DNA of 64,000 nucleotides from Trichoplax adhaerens (Eukaryota; Placozoa; Uniplacotomia; Trichoplacea; Trichoplacidae). Where the stretch lies: NCBI RefSeq assembly GCF_000150275.1, contig NW_002060948.1, positions 3,548,512 to 3,612,511 on the forward strand. Reading direction: 5' to 3'. Made by a program: the position numbers and the translations under genes. Shown here piece after piece: positions 63,001 to 64,000 of this stretch; the first letter of the stretch is position 1, and the number at the start of each line of letters is the position of its first letter. Under the pieces are notes generated by a model, which worked only from the letters and a program-made list of their open reading frames with translations, ran no database searches and was not told the DNA's origin.

Positions 63001-64000
63001 AGTGCCAAAGCACCGAGCCTAATAAGACCAAAGCTAGTAAATAATAAGCATAGATAAAGAGACTGGTAGAATAGGCAATTTTATATCGTAAAGACTCTCA
63101 AATATCGGTCATTTATTAAATGATGTTCACGTTATCAATAGATAATACTATATATCCAATACTATAGCACTTGATCAATTTATAAGGATAAAATGGATCG
63201 ATTAGATTCAGAAAAGATCTTCATGCTAAAGACTACTATGCCAATTGATGTAATATTTATAATACTTATGGATCAGATAGTAGAGATAATTAATAAAGAA
63301 GATATCCTACTAAGACATGTATTCTATGATGAGTTAGTCAATTTGACGATAAAGATTAAAACTAAACAAATTTGCGCAATTTCGAATGATTGAATAGTGA
63401 AGATAGCCAAAGAAAATGATCCGATTCAGACAGTCTCCTAAGAAGCGAGACGGAACCTTAGACGAACAGTTCTCTTCCTCTGGCAAACTACTAAGCTGGA
63501 TGATATTGTACAGTATTCAATGATACGTTCATAACTACATTACAGCAGCTGCTCTTCAAAATATCTGCTACACATCAAAATTTCAATTGAATACACTTAG
63601 TTCGTCTTAAAATTTTAACCATTTTGTATCCTACTGGTTATTGCTTCTATCCTTAATTGAATAAGTATAATATGAATAATGATACAGGTGTAATCGATTG
63701 CCTAGAATTTACCACCGGCTTGAAAAATAATAAAGCCAAGATACAGTTAATTCTGACGATAAAGCCAGGTGATAAATAAAGCTGCAGACATTATATAAAA
63801 TCAACTTTCATTTTTATTTTGATAATTGTCTGATTACAAATAATTAAATGAAGATACGCATAATAGTAATTTTAAGTAATTATATTCGATCAAATAAGGT
63901 TACCAGATACGTCAAGTAGTTCCGTTATATTTTTTTATTTAAAACGAAATAGATTTAAACTATTCTTCAGGTAATAATAAAACCGTTGAAGAAAAGACTA
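60092..64000. other. AT-rich intergenic end of window with tandem array
   Basis: No supported gene. The ORF at 63193-63393 (66 residues, begins MDRLDSEKIF) follows a plausible start context but has no domain and no splice partners. The stretch contains the ~170-bp array at 61560-62375. Confidence 0.45.
61560..62375. repeat. Five-copy ~170-bp tandem repeat
   Basis: Units are marked by ATGAAAAATATTTCAATTTC-like sequence at about 61569, 61743, 61908, 62087 and 62252 (spacing 174, 165, 179, 165). Each also carries CAAYAAGATAC-like, then ATCATAATCGTATTTRTC and AAAAAGCT segments. Copies are diverged (roughly 75-85% by eye), so the array is old. Confidence 0.85.

Noticed and set aside
63193-63393. 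66-codon open frame near the right edge
   Set aside because: No domain, no neighbours in phase, AT-rich composition; likely chance.

Overview
The window looks like AT-rich nuclear DNA from an early-branching animal. A placozoan (Trichoplax/Hoilungia-like) fits best: animal-type gene content (adhesion-type receptor, ciliary genes, ZCCHC24), many short GT-AG introns (about 40-500 bp), about one-third GC, and no bacterial operon structure. The species assignment is inference. The gene models below were assembled by hand from splice sites, reading phase and remembered family sequences, not from a search.

Layout, left to right: the 3' part of a class B/adhesion-like 7TM receptor (1-830, +); ZCCHC24 (3237-4186, +); a single-exon seven-finger C2H2 protein (10971-12932, +); a gene-poor stretch (12.9-24.1 kb); ATAD3 with 17 exons (24171-27701, +); the ciliary gene CFAP107 (29167-30678, -); the mannosyltransferase ALG3 with 9 exons (31909-34713, +); two unidentified terminal exons (35269-35495, -); a folate-receptor-like exon (36724-37187, -); UBL5 (40948-42063, +); ELP5 with 9 exons (43871-46374, +); the p97 adaptor UBXN10 (47770-48566, -); DDX19 with 9 exons (51408-55440, +); an unidentified four-exon gene converging on DDX19 (55429-57261, -); and a lineage-specific gene joining a degenerate RNase III-like domain to three ankyrin-like modules (58024-60091, +). 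Most are housekeeping genes with unrelated roles (mitochondrial membrane, N-glycosylation, splicing, tRNA modification, mRNA export, cilia). There is no operon; neighbours are simply adjacent.

The most unusual signal is not a gene. The heptamer TACTGTA/TACAGTA occurs about 120 times by hand count, against roughly 15 expected from base composition. In five independent comparisons (copies within two tandem arrays and the two arms of two hairpins), otherwise matching sequences differ by exactly a 5-bp CTGTA or CAGTA insertion at a TA. That is the canonical excision scar of Tc1/mariner-type transposons such as Sleeping Beauty. In places the scars are nested into period-5 blocks (23.7, 31.7, 39.8, 57.5 kb), three of which are followed by a period-5 GG/CC-rich block. 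Other notable points are two probable U12-type introns (an AT-AC intron in ALG3 and a GT-AG intron in UBL5), a GC-AG intron in DDX19, a tandem array inside an intron that repeats that intron's own 3' splice site about seven times, and long near-perfect hairpins.
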